A stretch of 64,000 bases of DNA from Pseudoips prasinana (taxonomy: Eukaryota; Arthropoda; Insecta; Lepidoptera; Nolidae). Made by a program: the position numbers and the translations under genes. The notes under the pieces are model-generated. The model was not told the DNA's origin. It saw only the letters and a list, made by a program, of their open reading frames with translations, and searched no databases. Below are positions 10,887 through 22,493 of this stretch, piece after piece. The stretch lies in the NCBI GenBank assembly GCA_951640165.1, contig OX621253.1, positions 33,053,969 to 33,117,968 on the forward strand. The letters are read 5' to 3'. Numbering within the stretch: position 1 is the stretch's first letter; the number at the start of each line of letters is the position of its first letter.

Positions 10887-11606
10887 TTATTTATTTAATA
10901 CAGTAGTGAAAAAGAAAAATCTAGAACTGGAAATCTGGAAAATTCAGATATCGGATTTGGGTATTACAAAGATAAAAGATACTTATCATTTAATGTTCAC
11001 ATTAACAACGTTATTGCCAAAGCAGGACTTCGCATAGGATTCATCGAGAGAAACTGCGAGGAATTAAAAAACACACTCCTTTAAAAAGTACTTTACAACA
11101 CTCTCGTGTGAAGCCTAAAAGGCTTGTATGGTAAGGTACATTATTATTATTAAATCATACAAATAGTGTCCCATCCCTAGTGAAAGTCCCGTAAGTCACA
11201 GTGACAGCACTCGCAACTATTCGTGGAATGTGTGACGACAAGACCGATTGTGTGCCATTGTTATATATGTATGTGTACAGAAAGTACGTTCAGTAGGAGG
11301 AAGATGTATAGGCTTGCTGGTACAGGGTGTACCGAAGTGAAATTGTTTCGTTATAATATTTACACACATTATAATTTTTGTCACCTCTGGCTACAGTCCA
11401 AAATCAGCTCTCCAGTTTTCTGTGGCACAATTTTGAACAAATGTACCTTTATAGACACTATAATATTTTTATATGTGTAGTAACAGTTGTTTGATTATGC
11501 AGCCTGTAACTGTCCCACTGCTGGTCAAGATTCACCTATCGCAATGCGATTAATAGGAATTTTTATATAGCCCATCGAAATCTTATCCTTTTTTTTTCGT
11601 TTATAT

Positions 11607-11700
11607 TAATATGTAGGGACAATGTCACACAGATCATCTTAGCCCCAAACTAAGCAAAGCTTGTACTATGGGTACCAGGCGACGATATACATACTTATAC
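11607..11700 (-). mobile_element. SINE family A, 3' fragment
   Basis: TAGGGACAATGTCACACAGA through GGTACCAGGCGACGATATAC, as in the copy at 51363. The head is absent. Confidence 0.65.
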
Positions 11701-12054
11701 AACATGTAACTTAATTAACGCACATCCTGAAAATAGTTTGTTCAGAATCGTTACTGAATCGAATTATATCATTTTTAATTAAGGTAATTTTTTATTCCAA
11801 AATAATTAAAGCAACGGAAATTATTGTCATATTAACCCTGTATGGTCAAAACAAATTGAAATGGACTGTTAGTCAAAGTAATAAGACTTTTAAAATCGCA
11901 GATTTATTTGTTTCATACAAATTCCATCATTCAATATAAAATATAGAAAAATGAACTTTATTCCAAGAAACTAATTTAGTAAATATTATATATGCATGTA
12001 TTATATAAACATGTATATGCATTGTTCAGTGTATGTATTAAGATTACAACATAA

Positions 12055-12385
12055 TATTCTAATTAATAGTATAAGATTCTATTAAAAACTTCCCAATGAT
12101 ATTAGAGAATTGTCTACGAATATGTTTAAAAGAATTATTAAAGCCAAATTGTGTAGCAGGGCATATTACAAAATTTCTGATTATTTAAGTTATAAAAGTG
12201 CTTGGGATTGAGTTGTTCTGAGTCAACACACATGATTGTAATTAATCTTTAAATTTTATTTTAAAAAGGATTCGTACTGAGTTTTCTGGCAGTGTTTCTC
12301 AGTAGCTGCCAAGTCATGCACTGCACGGTAGGGTAAAAAAATATGACGATAAATGTAAAATTTTTACGGAATAGATGATTCTTGA
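12055..12385 (+). mobile_element. 5'-truncated CR1/jockey-group LINE, 3' end
   Basis: One frame reads LPNDIRELSTNMFKRIIKAK, then a ...SDYLSYKSAWD ending at TGA. This is the typical carboxy end of the reverse transcriptase ORF in this LINE group, with an in-frame stop just before it. The 3' UTR has TAGCTGCCAAGTCATGCACT, TTTTTACGGAAT and a (TTGACTTTGAC) tail. Related tails: 26180-26466 and 38590-38712. Inactive. Confidence 0.7.
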
Positions 12386-12489
12386 CTTTGACTTTGAATT
12401 GGGGTATTGGAGGGTGTGCGTTAATTAGGTTACATGTTGAATTACATGTTGCCCATCGAAATCTTATCTATATCGATATTGTTTCTAGT

Positions 12490-12710
12490 TATCTGTGTGG
12501 CTGACGGCAAAGAATATCTACACGATGTCGTGTAGATATTCTTTGCCGTCAGCAATATCTACACGACATCTCATCCCGTAAGGGGCGTAGAAATCATCCC
12601 TAGGTAATATCTCTCAGAGAACGGGCAGCAGTGTCTTCCTGTATAGTATGACTCTCACACTGCTCCGTCTGCCAAGCGTGGCGATTATAGCATATTACTC
12701 CAAATAAAGG
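12490..12710 (+). mobile_element. GTGACGGC-end repeat family, copy with palindromic end
   Basis: The start CTGTGTGGCTGACGGCAAAG is duplicated head to head to form a perfect palindrome (12501-12552). The body continues with ATCTCATCCCGTAAGGGGCG, CTCTCAGAGAACGGGCAGCA and GTGGCGATTATAGC. Confidence 0.6.
12501..12552. repeat. Perfect 25-bp-arm palindrome
   Basis: Arms 12501-12525 and 12528-12552 are exact inverted copies (CTGACGGCAAAGAATATCTA...) with a 2-base spacer. Confidence 0.9.
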
Positions 12711-13018
12711 ACACATTTTAAGAGAATTCTTTGACTACAGGATGTGTTGATGTTTATTTTACAGTGACTACGATGTTGACATGGATACTAATATAGATGA
12801 CATTATTATTATTATTTTTATATCATAATTTTTTATGAACAATGTATTAGAATATTATAATTAATGTTAGATGTACATGATTTGATAAAATTTCGCATGT
12901 CATTGTCGACAAAATATGTGAAACTGTAATTGTGATGACTATAAAATCTTGTCTGTACAATTTTTCGAGTGAAATAAAGATTACTTACTTACTTACTCTT
13001 TGTGGAAATCTTTTGAAA

Positions 13019-13073
13019 GGGGGCATTTTTCCAGTAGTGGCCCTCACTCGGCCACTACTGGAAAAATGCCCCC
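13019..13073. repeat. Perfect 24-bp-arm hairpin
   Basis: Arms 13019-13042 and 13050-13073 (GGGGGCATTTTTCCAGTAGT...) pair perfectly around a 7-base loop CTCACTC. Confidence 0.9.
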
Positions 13074-13168
13074 TGAAAAATGTCTGGTTATAGGAGGGCA
13101 TGCCACGGGTACAAATGGCGCATTAAAATAATATTTGAGTTATACAAAGAAATAGTTAATGACTAAAT

Positions 13169-13463
13169 GCATTGTAGAAATTGATATATAATTGGACGTG
13201 GTTGGTACCTATTTTAAATAGGTTTAGGTTTAAGATATTTATTTCTCAAAAAGAATTACATTTACTTACATGAGAAAAACAATTATATCTAATTAATTCT
13301 AAGAAGTTACGGTTAGTTACATAGTAATAAATTAAACTAAATATTAGAATGCATTATAGAAATTGATATATAATTGGACGTGGTTGGTACCTATTTTAAA
13401 CAAAATATTAGAATGCATTATAGAAATTGATATATAATTGGACGTGGTTGGTACCTTTACTAA
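13169..13463 (+). repeat. Three copies of a 50-bp unit
   Basis: Units at 13169-13218, 13351-13400 and 13414-13463 share TTGATATATAATTGGACGTG and GTTGGTACCT. The last two are spaced 63 bases apart; the first is 182 bases upstream. The intervening sequence resembles a LINE 3' UTR in reverse. Confidence 0.75.
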
Positions 13464-14249
13464 ATAAAATATTAGAGTGCGTAAAGGACTACAGTTCAAC
13501 ATTGTAACTTGTAATGTTTCAGTTGTATAGTATTTATGTTGTAGTTTGTATTTACAATAGAAATATAATTGTTATTTTAATAGATGAAAGAGAGGTACCG
13601 AAATAAATAAATAAATTTAAATAGTTCGAAAAGTGAAAAGAATTATTTTTTTACTTATTGTGTTTTTGAAGTTGGAAATTTCTAGCAATTGCTTTCATTT
13701 TTATTTAAAACTTAGCATGTTCTTAGACCAGGAGCGATCTCGATAAGCTAAAGGAATAAGTCAAGGAGGACGAGGAATACGAAACTCGACATAGATTACC
13801 TAAACCTCGCCTATTCCGAAATACTCGTACACATATTCAGCCTATTTCAACATTCATAACACAAATAACGATTGTGAGAAATTATTCAAACACTCCCCCG
13901 TCAGCTAATACGGCCTACCGGCAGGCAGAGACCCTAAATGATGATTTAATATTATAATTCCTATTAAGAACCTTCCCAACTATCCATTTCATACTTCATT
14001 CAGTTTCTAAGTAAATCGAGCTAGCAAACTGTTAAGTTAGTTACTTATTTATGTTAACTTTATTCTTATCTAATTATATAAGGCTCTACTGTGTAACCAT
14101 TTGTAGGCTAAGTAGAGGTGTATATACATTTCCTAATTTCTAAAATGATTATGAAAATGAAGGACTTGATCGAGGTCAGTAAATTTATGGATGGCTATTT
14201 GATTACCAGTTTTCAGAGCATCTAATTTTTTTTTTATAAATAATAATAC
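13464..14249. other. Intronic sequence, no gene
   Basis: AT-rich with no recognised element. Confidence 0.35.
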
Positions 14250-14641
14250 ATATAATATCCTGGTACATTATTCACACACAGCCATCTGATCCCAAATTAA
14301 GCAGAGCTTGTACAGACGCCAGCACATCAAGCTACCCCAATCTGTCAGTTTTATTTTATAAATTTTCAACTTTTTCACAAAAGCATAAGGTTCACTTACA
14401 ATTGGGTAAATTGACAGATTGGGTTACCTTGATGTGCTGGCGTCTGTACTATGGCAACCAGATGATATATTACATATACTACTTTTACTTTGTAAATACA
14501 TAATTATATAGATAATTTACACCCAGACTCAGGACAAATAGACATGTTCATGCACACAAATATTTGTCCCGGGTGGGAATCGAACCCACGACCTGCGGTG
14601 TGAAAGGCAGCGTATCTACCAACCACGCCATAAGGCCCGTC
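14250..14641 (-). mobile_element. SINE family B carrying a nested MITE
   Basis: The minus-strand head has the A/B-box layout (plus strand: GGGAATCGAACCCACGACCT; head ends at CGCCATAAGGCCCGTCG). The 3' body has CACAGCCATCTGATCCCAAA and AGCAGAGCTTGTAC. The body is interrupted at GTAC by a 132-bp MITE. Intact copies without the MITE lie at 20138-20386 and 56162-56394. Confidence 0.8.
14314..14445. mobile_element. MITE with GTAC target duplication, copy 1
   Basis: Starts AGACGCCAGCACATCAAG and ends CTTGATGTGCTGGCGTCT; the inverted repeats extend about 34 bases with two mismatches. Flanked by GTAC at 14310-14313 and 14446-14449, which is present once in uninterrupted SINE B copies. Non-coding. 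Confidence 0.85.
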
Positions 14642-15563
14642 GAAAAGCCCGTTTTATAAATGTGTGTCTATTTTTACAGGTTCTAAATGTTAAATGGAAA
14701 CAAATTAAATACTATATTCGTTAGCATATAGGATATAGATTACAAAAACTCTTTAATAACATACAACCTTTCGATCACAACCGGCTCTGTTTTAAAGAAA
14801 TTTTCTTTCACGTCCGCTGAGGCCATACAATGAGTCACTGTGTATAGTCTCGTAGTAATAGCATGGTAGACAGTACTGCGGTTTTCTCAGGTGACTACAT
14901 CATGATTTCCTTTCAAAAAGGACTAATATTTTAAAGGGTCAGCCACGGACAGATGTGCCCCAGTCGTTACAAACTTCTAAAGAGGCGATGATAAATTTGT
15001 GACAAAAAAATACACGCCTATAAATAATTATTATAAGCAAAAAATAATAAAAACAAACAATCCCCTTACAGGACACGATTACAGGTTCAAAGTACTTTTT
15101 AAAACACCAATAACAAGTCACATTTTGAATTAGAAATAAAAACCTATCTAAATTGAGCTATTAGACTGGCCCCGAGTCAATTTGTTATATTTTGGTCCGA
15201 ATGCTGCTTAAGGAATATAAATAAGTCTGTGATTAATGATCATTTTTTTTTCGACGCTGAGTAAGAAAAATTAGTTTTAATAAATGGGAAAAAATTCAGC
15301 CCACCTTGTTGAGATGAAAAAAGTAAGATTAATGTGTTGCTGAATATAATATGACCTTGATTGTGTTTGTGGTTTAGTGCTCCTTATCAGGGCGGCAAAC
15401 AGGAGGCTTATTGCTTTTTTTACTTTTTTCTCTTATTTTATTTCTACAAAATTGAGAGAGTCCGCGTCTTTTAAAAATAATTTACAAATTGACATTTTCC
15501 ACTTTTGACTTTAAACTTAGCGCCAAAATGTCTGTTTATAAAAGTATGTACGTTTATAGCTCA
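14642..15563. other. Intronic sequence, no gene
   Basis: No recognised exon or repeat. The 60-codon minus frame at 14939-15121 is unassigned and AT-rich. Confidence 0.35.
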
Positions 15564-15905
15564 CTAGCTTTTGCCCGCGACTTCGTTCGCGTGGAATAGT
15601 GTCTTCCGGCAGATTTTTGGTTTTACCCACATAGTTCCCGATCTCGCGGGATCTCTTCAAAAATGAAATGTGGAAGATATTCTAGGGAACTCTTCAAAAA
15701 TCAACATAATGAGCTCTGCGTTTGAATTGAAGATATGTATACTCACTTAGGGCATTAAAGCCGTTATTGCCGATCGAAAAAGGCGAAAATGTTATTTTTC
15801 CCTTATTTTCAAAATATTATTTTGATTTGCCATTTCAGAAAAAAATACTGTTTCTCCCTTGACAAATTTTCTATTATTTTAGGCTTTAAACATTATTAAA
15901 GTTTC

Positions 15906-17031
15906 TTACACCAAGACATTTCTGTATACCACGTTTTGAGTTTTGCCATCCTTTGCAAAAATATATAGGTCTTGTGGTTTTGACACTCTCGAGCACGCAA
16001 CGTAGGGTTGTCCATGGGAGAAACAGGCTTTTTCAAGATGTACCCCCGCAACTTTAAGCGTTTGCCCTTGGGCTTTATTTATGGTCATTGCAAACGCAGT
16101 TTTCAGCGGAAACTAAACTCTTTTGAATTGGAATGGCAAATCAGTTGGAATGATGGGAATGCGGGGAATAATTACAGTTTCGCCTTTTGCCATTCCAGTC
16201 ATAATAACGGCGTTAATGACATTCCGTCCTAAATGCCGTATAATTACTTGTAACCATGTGCCGTTACATAGCCTTGGTGGATCTAGGTTTCTCATAAGCA
16301 TCACAGGAACTCCAACTTTCAGCCTCAACTTGTGAGAAGGCACTCCTGATAACTCTAAGGAGTTGAGAAACTCGGTTGGGTAAGATGTCACTTGCTCGGT
16401 ATCCACGACGTTATCTACTGATAGATACTCGATGACATCTCCCCCTACGTCAGACATAATTTGGTCTTTATCCGGCCTACTATTTCATTTGTTGGCGCCA
16501 ATATCGCCCTTTCGCATAACCATTCCCGATTTTCGATATTAGCGCGTAAATCCGGATAGACACTATTTTTGAAATTGTATGTGCTATCCACAATTTGGCA
16601 TCATTCGCTGCTCAGCGTGATCATACTCTCGGAGTCGGTAGGCATACGATCCTCGCCGATCTTCAGAAGAGCAGCAGCATACTGCCCGGCTTGACAATCA
16701 TTATGGAGTAATACTCGCATATTCGTCGACAGTACAACCATAGCACAGATGCTTTTAAACAGGCATTGATTTCATCTGCCGGTGTGCCCCTTGCTATAAC
16801 CGGCAGGGTCTGCCGGAAGTCACCGGCCAATAGAACCACCATTCCTCCCATAATACCTTGATTGTTTTTAATGTCTTTCATCGTGTGACGAAGTGCTTCG
16901 ATTGCTCTTTTATGGGACATCGTACATTCATCCCAAACCAGCAGTTTACATTGTTGCAACATTCTTCCACGCTCACTACTTTTACTTATGTTACAAACTG
17001 TCATTTCCTCCCAACGCCATCTATCGAGCAT
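15906..17031 (-). pseudogene. PIF1-like helicase remnant of the Helitron
   Basis: Three collinear minus-strand pieces in different frames are recognised. 17031-16740 has Walker B LLVWDECTMSHK and motif III VVLLAGDFRQTLPVI. 16457-16113 has a middle domain including KVGVPVMLMRNLDPPRLCNG. 16088-15906 has the terminal motif MTINKAQGQTL and YVACSRVS. The Walker A part and everything upstream is absent, and the stops and frame changes between pieces make it non-functional. In an intact Helitron this domain unwinds DNA during rolling-circle transposition. Order and orientation match the element's own 5' to 3' direction. Confidence 0.85.
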
Positions 17032-17370
17032 AGTGACAACTCGGATTATTTATCTATACTCCGTTCGGGCATTTTCTTTGTGCTAAAAGTTTTATTATAT
17101 TAATATTATTTTTTCATACCTTTTTACTATTTATTTACTTTTTTCCGATGAATTAAAACAATAACATGAACCGAACTCGTGTAACGATCGACACCATTGC
17201 GCGATCACCAACTTGACATAGTATAGTACTAATAGAATTATCTATACTCCGTTAGAGCATTTTCTTTCTACTAAAAGTTGTATTATATTATATTTTCATA
17301 CCTTTTTACTATTAATTTACATTTTTCCGATGAATTTTCAGTACGGAATTGATGCCGACTCTTGACCAAT

Positions 17371-17379
17371 AGATGGCGC
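17371..17379 (+). promoter_or_regulatory. CTCF-like core motif
   Basis: AGATGGCGC fits the AGRKGGCRS core of CTCF sites. Single occurrence inside the Helitron; function unknown. Confidence 0.2.
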
Positions 17380-17577
17380 TGTATGTCCGGAATAAATTTT
17401 ATTTTTTATTTTATTTTTGTAATAAAAACTATCCTATGTCCTTTCTCAAGTTCCAAACTATGTCTGTACCAAATTTCACACAAATCGGTTCAGTAGTTTA
17501 GGCGTGAAGCAAAGACAGACAGACAGACAGACAGACAGAGTTACTTTCGCATTTATAATATTAGTTTGGATTATACC

Positions 17578-17826
17578 GTACATCCCAAATCCCGGCAAAT
17601 GCTTGCTTTTCACGCCGGAGGTCGTGGGTTCGATTCTCACTCAGGACAAATATTTGTGTGCATAAACATGTCTGTTTGTCCTGAGTCTGGGTGTAATTAA
17701 CTATATAAGTATGTATTTACAAAAGAAAAGTAGTATATGTAGTATATCAGTTATCTGGCTTCCATTACTCTGCTTAGTTTGGGATCAGATGGCCGTGTGT
17801 ACATGATGTCCCAGGATATTATTATT
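17578..17826 (+). mobile_element. SINE family B, head partly lost
   Basis: GGTCGTGGGTTCGATTCTCA (B box), TGTTTGTCCTGAGTCTGGGT and the end TTGGGATCAGATGGCCGTGT with GTCCCAGGATATTATTATTA. It begins eight bases beyond the Helitron end. Confidence 0.75.
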
Positions 17827-18049
17827 ATAGCTTTCACTGCTTTACCAGACAATAAGCTGTACGTGTCGCGTGTATTCGCTACTTTATTTTTGTTAACTCT
17901 TTGATAGGTCGGCAACAACGAATATTGTCCTTGACAATAACTTAATACAAGCTAGCTAAATATCACTACTATTATAAAATAAATTGTATAAATGTTTCAA
18001 AATATGTAACACCTAAATATATGTAACTAGAAATAATAACTGTATTACT

Positions 18050-18116
18050 ACATTTTCTGACTATTTACAAGCGCTTTTTTAAAGTCTACGTGAATAAAAA
18101 CCTTTTTTATTTTATT
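18050..18116 (+). mobile_element. LINE 3' tail fragment
   Basis: Same TTTTCTGACTATTTACAAGC and GTCTACGTGAATAAAAACC tail as at 10800. Confidence 0.55.
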
Positions 18117-19264
18117 TAAAATGGTTACATGCAAATTCTATAGGGTAATAGAAAATTATCAAACCTGTTAATCGAAAATAAGGCAAAATTTAATCAAACG
18201 TCATTAAGGGGGAAATAATAACTCTGACCCGACCCGAGGGGCCTCGCAGAAATTATCCTTAGAGTACTCGAAAATATAACCTTTTCAAGGAGTAAGTATA
18301 CAATGTATTTTCTTTCTTTCTCTCCTATGTTGAGGGAAAACACACAAGCTTAAAGAATATTTTCTGCCCATTCATTCCTCTCCTCCATTCCAAATTCCCA
18401 TTGCTTTGCACAATACAAATCCGTAATCAATCTAACTCGACCTCTTAATAATTACGTTTTCCATCGACAAAGACGAAGGAATGTTTGAACTGTCAGACTG
18501 TAGACTATATTATATGATGCCAATAGGGAAATATAGACACAAATGGGGTCAAGTTTGATTTTATAATAATAGTTTTAGTTAGTTACATACTACGGCGCCA
18601 TCTGTAGTTAGTTTTAATTTATTTATTTAATATAATTTACTTTTTCGTAGATTTAGTTTTTATTTCTAATGTAGGTAGTTATGTATATTCATAAGTTTAA
18701 TTAGGTTCTTTGTTATTAAGTTAAGTTGAATACTTGTATTATTACAATAAAATTGAAAAATAAATCTCACTTTAAAACAATAAATAACATTCACTAAACT
18801 ATCAATTAATAAAATCCTGGTGTACGGTAGAGTATATGCATATATTTAAAAGCCGCATTGCCTCTTTAAATATAGAAAGTAAATACTTAATAATTAGATA
18901 TAACATCCCAAAGTTACTACAGATTCCAGAGAATGATAATTCTTTCCAGAAAGTTATTCTATTGTGAAAATGTTATTCCGTTTTTGTTTTTCAAAAATTG
19001 AATAGAAGGGAAAAGTCTTCCCGCATTTATAATAACTTAGCCATTTCGAAGTTTTCTTCTTATTTGATTTATTTTAATACACCTTCTATTCCTTCTTTTA
19101 ATAAAGCCATGCCTTGAAGCTATAGTACAAATAGAGCACGTGTTATGAACACTGTATTCATAAAATAATATCCGATCTTTGTAGAAGTGGCTTTACCAAT
19201 TCCTCTAGAATACTTTTTCCAGGAAGCCTAATCTATATTATCTTAAGCAATATATATTTTATTA
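18117..19264. other. Intronic sequence, no gene
   Basis: AT-rich, with one CTCF-like core (GCGCCATCT at 18595-18603, minus). No exon or repeat ends recognised. Confidence 0.35.
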
Positions 19265-19530
19265 TCTACACTGATATTATAAAGAGGAAAGATTTGATTG
19301 TTTGTTTGTATTAAATAGGCTCCGAAACTACTTGACAGATTTGAAAAATTCGTTCACTTTTGGGAAGCTACACTATCTCCGGTAAACATAGGCTATATTA
19401 AATTTTCAAAGAGTTAGGGATCCATACTAAAACTCCAATAATGTAACCCAAGGTGTGGAAAAAATACCAAATAAGTTTCTTACATTGCGTGCGCTGTCAA
19501 AACTGTTGATTATAGAACAAAATAACGTTT
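19265..19530 (+). mobile_element. Helitron 5' end
   Basis: A|TCTACACTGATATTATAAAG, followed by AGGAAAGATTTGATTGTTTG and a stretch with ACTTGACAGATTTGAAAAAT, the typical start of this Helitron group. No 3' CTAG end was found nearby; the right limit is approximate. Confidence 0.65.
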
Positions 19531-20137
19531 GAAAGTTTGTACCTGTACCTGTACTCAGTAGAAAGTACAGGTATGAAGAGAGACAGACCAGGAACGAGAC
19601 TTTAAGATGCTCACGTTTTCTCCGTCAAATGTCAATATTAAATATGGCCTACTCTGGGACCTCATTAAGTGTGGCTGAACACGCTACCGCAAGGAAAACT
19701 ACCCATTCAACATTAAAAAAATATACATTCTCTATCGTGTCAAAAGTAAACACGCCCCAACAATCCCTTTCCAATAAATCAACCGCTAAACTTATCCAAT
19801 CTACACGATATCGAGCAACCACGGCATTAATCGTAGGACGCAAAAACTTGTCGTTTCAACTTAGATAGTACAAATGTTCCTAACAGTGTCACTAATTGCT
19901 GTAGGCGATATGTCAAATAAGTCATGTTAACTGTCATAACTATTACGCAATATGTTCGTCATATTATTGGGAAGGTGCATATAAGTTACATGTTAAGATA
20001 TACTTTAGAATTAAATATGCATAATCAAAAACCTATTTTCGTCCCACTGCAGGGCAATGGCCTCCTCTTACAATAAGACTTCTTGTTTCAAAAATACAAA
20101 AGTATTTCTCTAATAAAATAATAATATAAATATAAAA
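19531..20137. other. Unassigned sequence
   Basis: A 79-codon plus frame (TTG-independent start at 19629) and a 64-codon minus frame overlap here. Neither has a recognised family. CGAGCAACCACGGCATTAAT gives a repeat-like impression, but no second copy was found in the window. Confidence 0.3.
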
Positions 20138-20386
20138 ATTATTCACACACGGCCATCTGATCCCAAACTAAGCAGAGCTTGTACTATGGAAACCAGATAA
20201 CTGATATATTACATATACTATTTTTCTTTTGGAAATACATACATATATAGATAATTTACACCCAGACTCAGGACAAATAGACAAATAGACATTCATGCAC
20301 ACAAATATTTGTCCCGAGTGGGAATCGAACCCACGACCTGCGGCGTGAAAGGCAGCGTATCTATCAACCACGCCAACAGGCCCGTG
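20138..20386 (-). mobile_element. SINE family B, full length, uninterrupted
   Basis: The plus strand runs from ATTCACACACGGCCATCTGA through GCTTGTACTATGGAAACCAG to the tRNA-like head ending CGCCAACAGGCCCGTG. This is the best reference for the empty MITE site (GTAC present once). Confidence 0.8.
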
Positions 20387-21547
20387 TAATAGGTAAAATT
20401 AATGGAACAAATAAGTCAAGGCAGGGTAGTTTTGGTATCATCTCAATGATATGAGATTATTCTTATATTAAACAAGTTAAAAACTGCGCAGCACGGCATT
20501 CTGTCGGAATTTATGCATTATGAAATTTTTCGTAAAGCATAATGCAGTCACAAAGTAAAAGAACAACATTAATGTCAAATATTTGCTCTGGTCAGAGTTA
20601 TTTCCGCCAACTAGAAGGCGTCTGACACGGCTTAATGATTGTTGTATAGTGACAATAACTGGGACTGAAAGCTTCGAAGCACTGAGACGCTCAAATATTA
20701 AACATTTATATAATGACTTACGAACCTGTGAGTGCTAAACTATGTATGGACGTAAACTTTTATTTCTGCGGCTGGAAAACTAATTTTAATTTTGAAAGAA
20801 TCATAGTTGTTACATCCATAAATATGAGCAACAGAGTCGGCACTATTAGGTCAAAGCTTTTGTGTACCCTGCTAATGGGTCGTTGGACTTCAAATCCCGG
20901 CTAAGTAGCCAGTAAACATTTGCCATTCACTAAACGCTGAAGAAAAACATCAAAAGCAGACCCGCATTCTCTAAAAGTAAATCCGGAAGGGCCGCGTGCT
21001 AAATTAAGACATTACTTGTCTTAAATCTCGTAATGGGAAAAAGGGAAATGATAAAAGAAGGTCCCCAGTATATTCAGGACTTTACTGATTAAAATGCCTG
21101 AAGCTGGAAAGGTCCAATGTATTTCCTCGTTAGTGAGTGTAAGTTGTTTTCTATATCATAAGCTGGTATAATCTACAACGATCATTCTTTATTGCCCACA
21201 GAAACATAAGCAAAAAACAATACGTAAATATTTATGACACAAATAGTTGTTTAGTCTACGAACTGTTTTAAGGTACCCAACACTTTACCAATGTTATTTA
21301 GAATCTCATAATTCTTCAGTCATATTGGATAGCTATACTTCATATATACCATCTAATGATGGGAGTGAGCGTATAGAAAGTGCCCATAGGCACTCTCTAA
21401 ACCCTCACTACTCACTTCCACTCCAATCACACTTTCCACTCACTAGTTACTCCCGTCATTTACGTGCATTTACGCACACACAATTTTTTTATATTATGTG
21501 TCCGCTGGCGTCCGTTGATATAGAGCGACGTACACTAACGTCTCTAC
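20387..21547. other. Intronic sequence, no gene
   Basis: Frames at 20713-20904 and 21247-21567 have no family resemblance; the latter runs into the SINE head that follows. Confidence 0.35.
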
Positions 21548-21660
21548 ACGTGTGGCGCAGCGGTTAAGACGATCGCCTCGCCACTTCGTATCCCGGGTTC
21601 GATTCCCGCTAGGACAGCTATTTGTCTTTAGTGTATTATTGTTACGATTGTGTTGTTTTG
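21548..21660 (+). mobile_element. SINE family E, tRNA-like head
   Basis: GTGTGGCGCAGCGGTTAAGA (A box TGGCGCAGCGG) and GGGTTCGATTCCCGCTAGGA (B box). It resembles a tRNA but no 3' acceptor partner pairs, and SINE-like sequence follows (CAGCTATTTGTCTTTAGTG). Other members: 30360-30470 and 3450-3532. Confidence 0.65.
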
Positions 21661-22192
21661 TGTTCGTCAATTAGGTGTTTACAAAGTACCCCGCGATACA
21701 TGTATTAATTTCGCTAGTACTAATATCCTATTTTAAAAATCCTCCGTCTACTCGCACTAGGGTAGCGTGGTCATCCATGAGTTTGCGTATCATAGACATT
21801 ACCCTGTCTTATCAAAAAAAGTTAGTCGCGATTATACCCGAATTTAATATATTATACTACACATCTGCACCACAAATACGGTCCACGAAAAGCTTGCTTC
21901 TAATATTCTAAGTCAAGATCATCCTACAAACCAATATTACGTAATCCACGAGACCTCTGTAATGTTCTTAAAATATCAACAAACAAAGTTCCGAGCTAAA
22001 TCAATACCCACACAAAACCAGGTCACGCCTCCAACTCCGCAAAAATATTTTCCTCAATTGTCTTTACCTAATACAACAAAACAATAATGCAAATAGTTTC
22101 CCATTAGCGCGATTGAAACTTAACTAAAGGGTGTCCTGTAAATACAAGCAATACAATAATATTGTAAGGCACGTGATTTGTGGTACCCAATA
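21661..22192. other. Intronic sequence, no gene
   Basis: The 78-codon frame at 21675-21911 lacks any recognised motif. Confidence 0.35.
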
Positions 22193-22338
22193 TCACACTA
22201 ATTATAAAGGCGAAAGTTGGTGAGTGTGTATGTTTGTTACTTCTTCACGTCTAAACGGCTGGAGTGATTTTAATACACTTTGTTATGGAGTTAGCTAACA
22301 TCCTGGATTAATACATAGGCTATAATTTATAAAGAGAG
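22193..22338 (+). mobile_element. Helitron 5' end fragment
   Basis: A|TCACACTAATTATAAAGGCG, then CTTCACGTCTAAACGGCTGG and TACATAGGCTATAATTTATA. It is cut off where the 5S-SINE tail begins. Confidence 0.65.
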
Positions 22339-22340
22339 CT

Positions 22341-22493
22341 TTATTTCTGAGCGCCTCCGTGCTTCGGAGGGCATGTTAAGCTGTCGTTCCCGGAAGTCAT
22401 TAGACAATAGTCCTTAAGCCATATCAGAGGCCTACTGGGCGGCTTGAACAACTCTGTCACATAGGTAAACACTGCCCATACGATAAGTAAGTA
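22341..22493 (+). mobile_element. 5S-derived SINE, 3' body only
   Basis: GTGCTTCGGAGGGCATGTTA, AGAGGCCTACTGGGCGGCTT and CACTGCCCATACGATAAGTA match the body of the copy at 43265-43517; the 5S-like head is absent. Confidence 0.65.

Larger units (their letters stand above)
15564..17570 (-). mobile_element. Helitron with both ends, minus orientation
   Basis: The 5' end on the minus strand is A|TCCAAACTAATATTATAAAT at 17570. The 3' end is CAAAAGCTAG|T at 15564. Eleven bases before CTAG is the hairpin CGCGAACGAAGTCGCG (5-bp stem). Insertion is between A and T without target duplication, as in the family. Near the 5' end is a (CTGT)n tract. The 2 kb length and the internal helicase remnant show a decayed, shortened derivative of an autonomous element. 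The Rep nuclease domain is missing. Confidence 0.85.

Noticed and set aside
15906..17031. Host PIF1 helicase gene
   Set aside because: Frames are broken, Walker A is missing, and the pieces lie inside Helitron termini in the right orientation.
19629..19868. Small gene
   Set aside because: Frames are open on both strands without motif, start context or splice evidence; a repeat origin is more likely.
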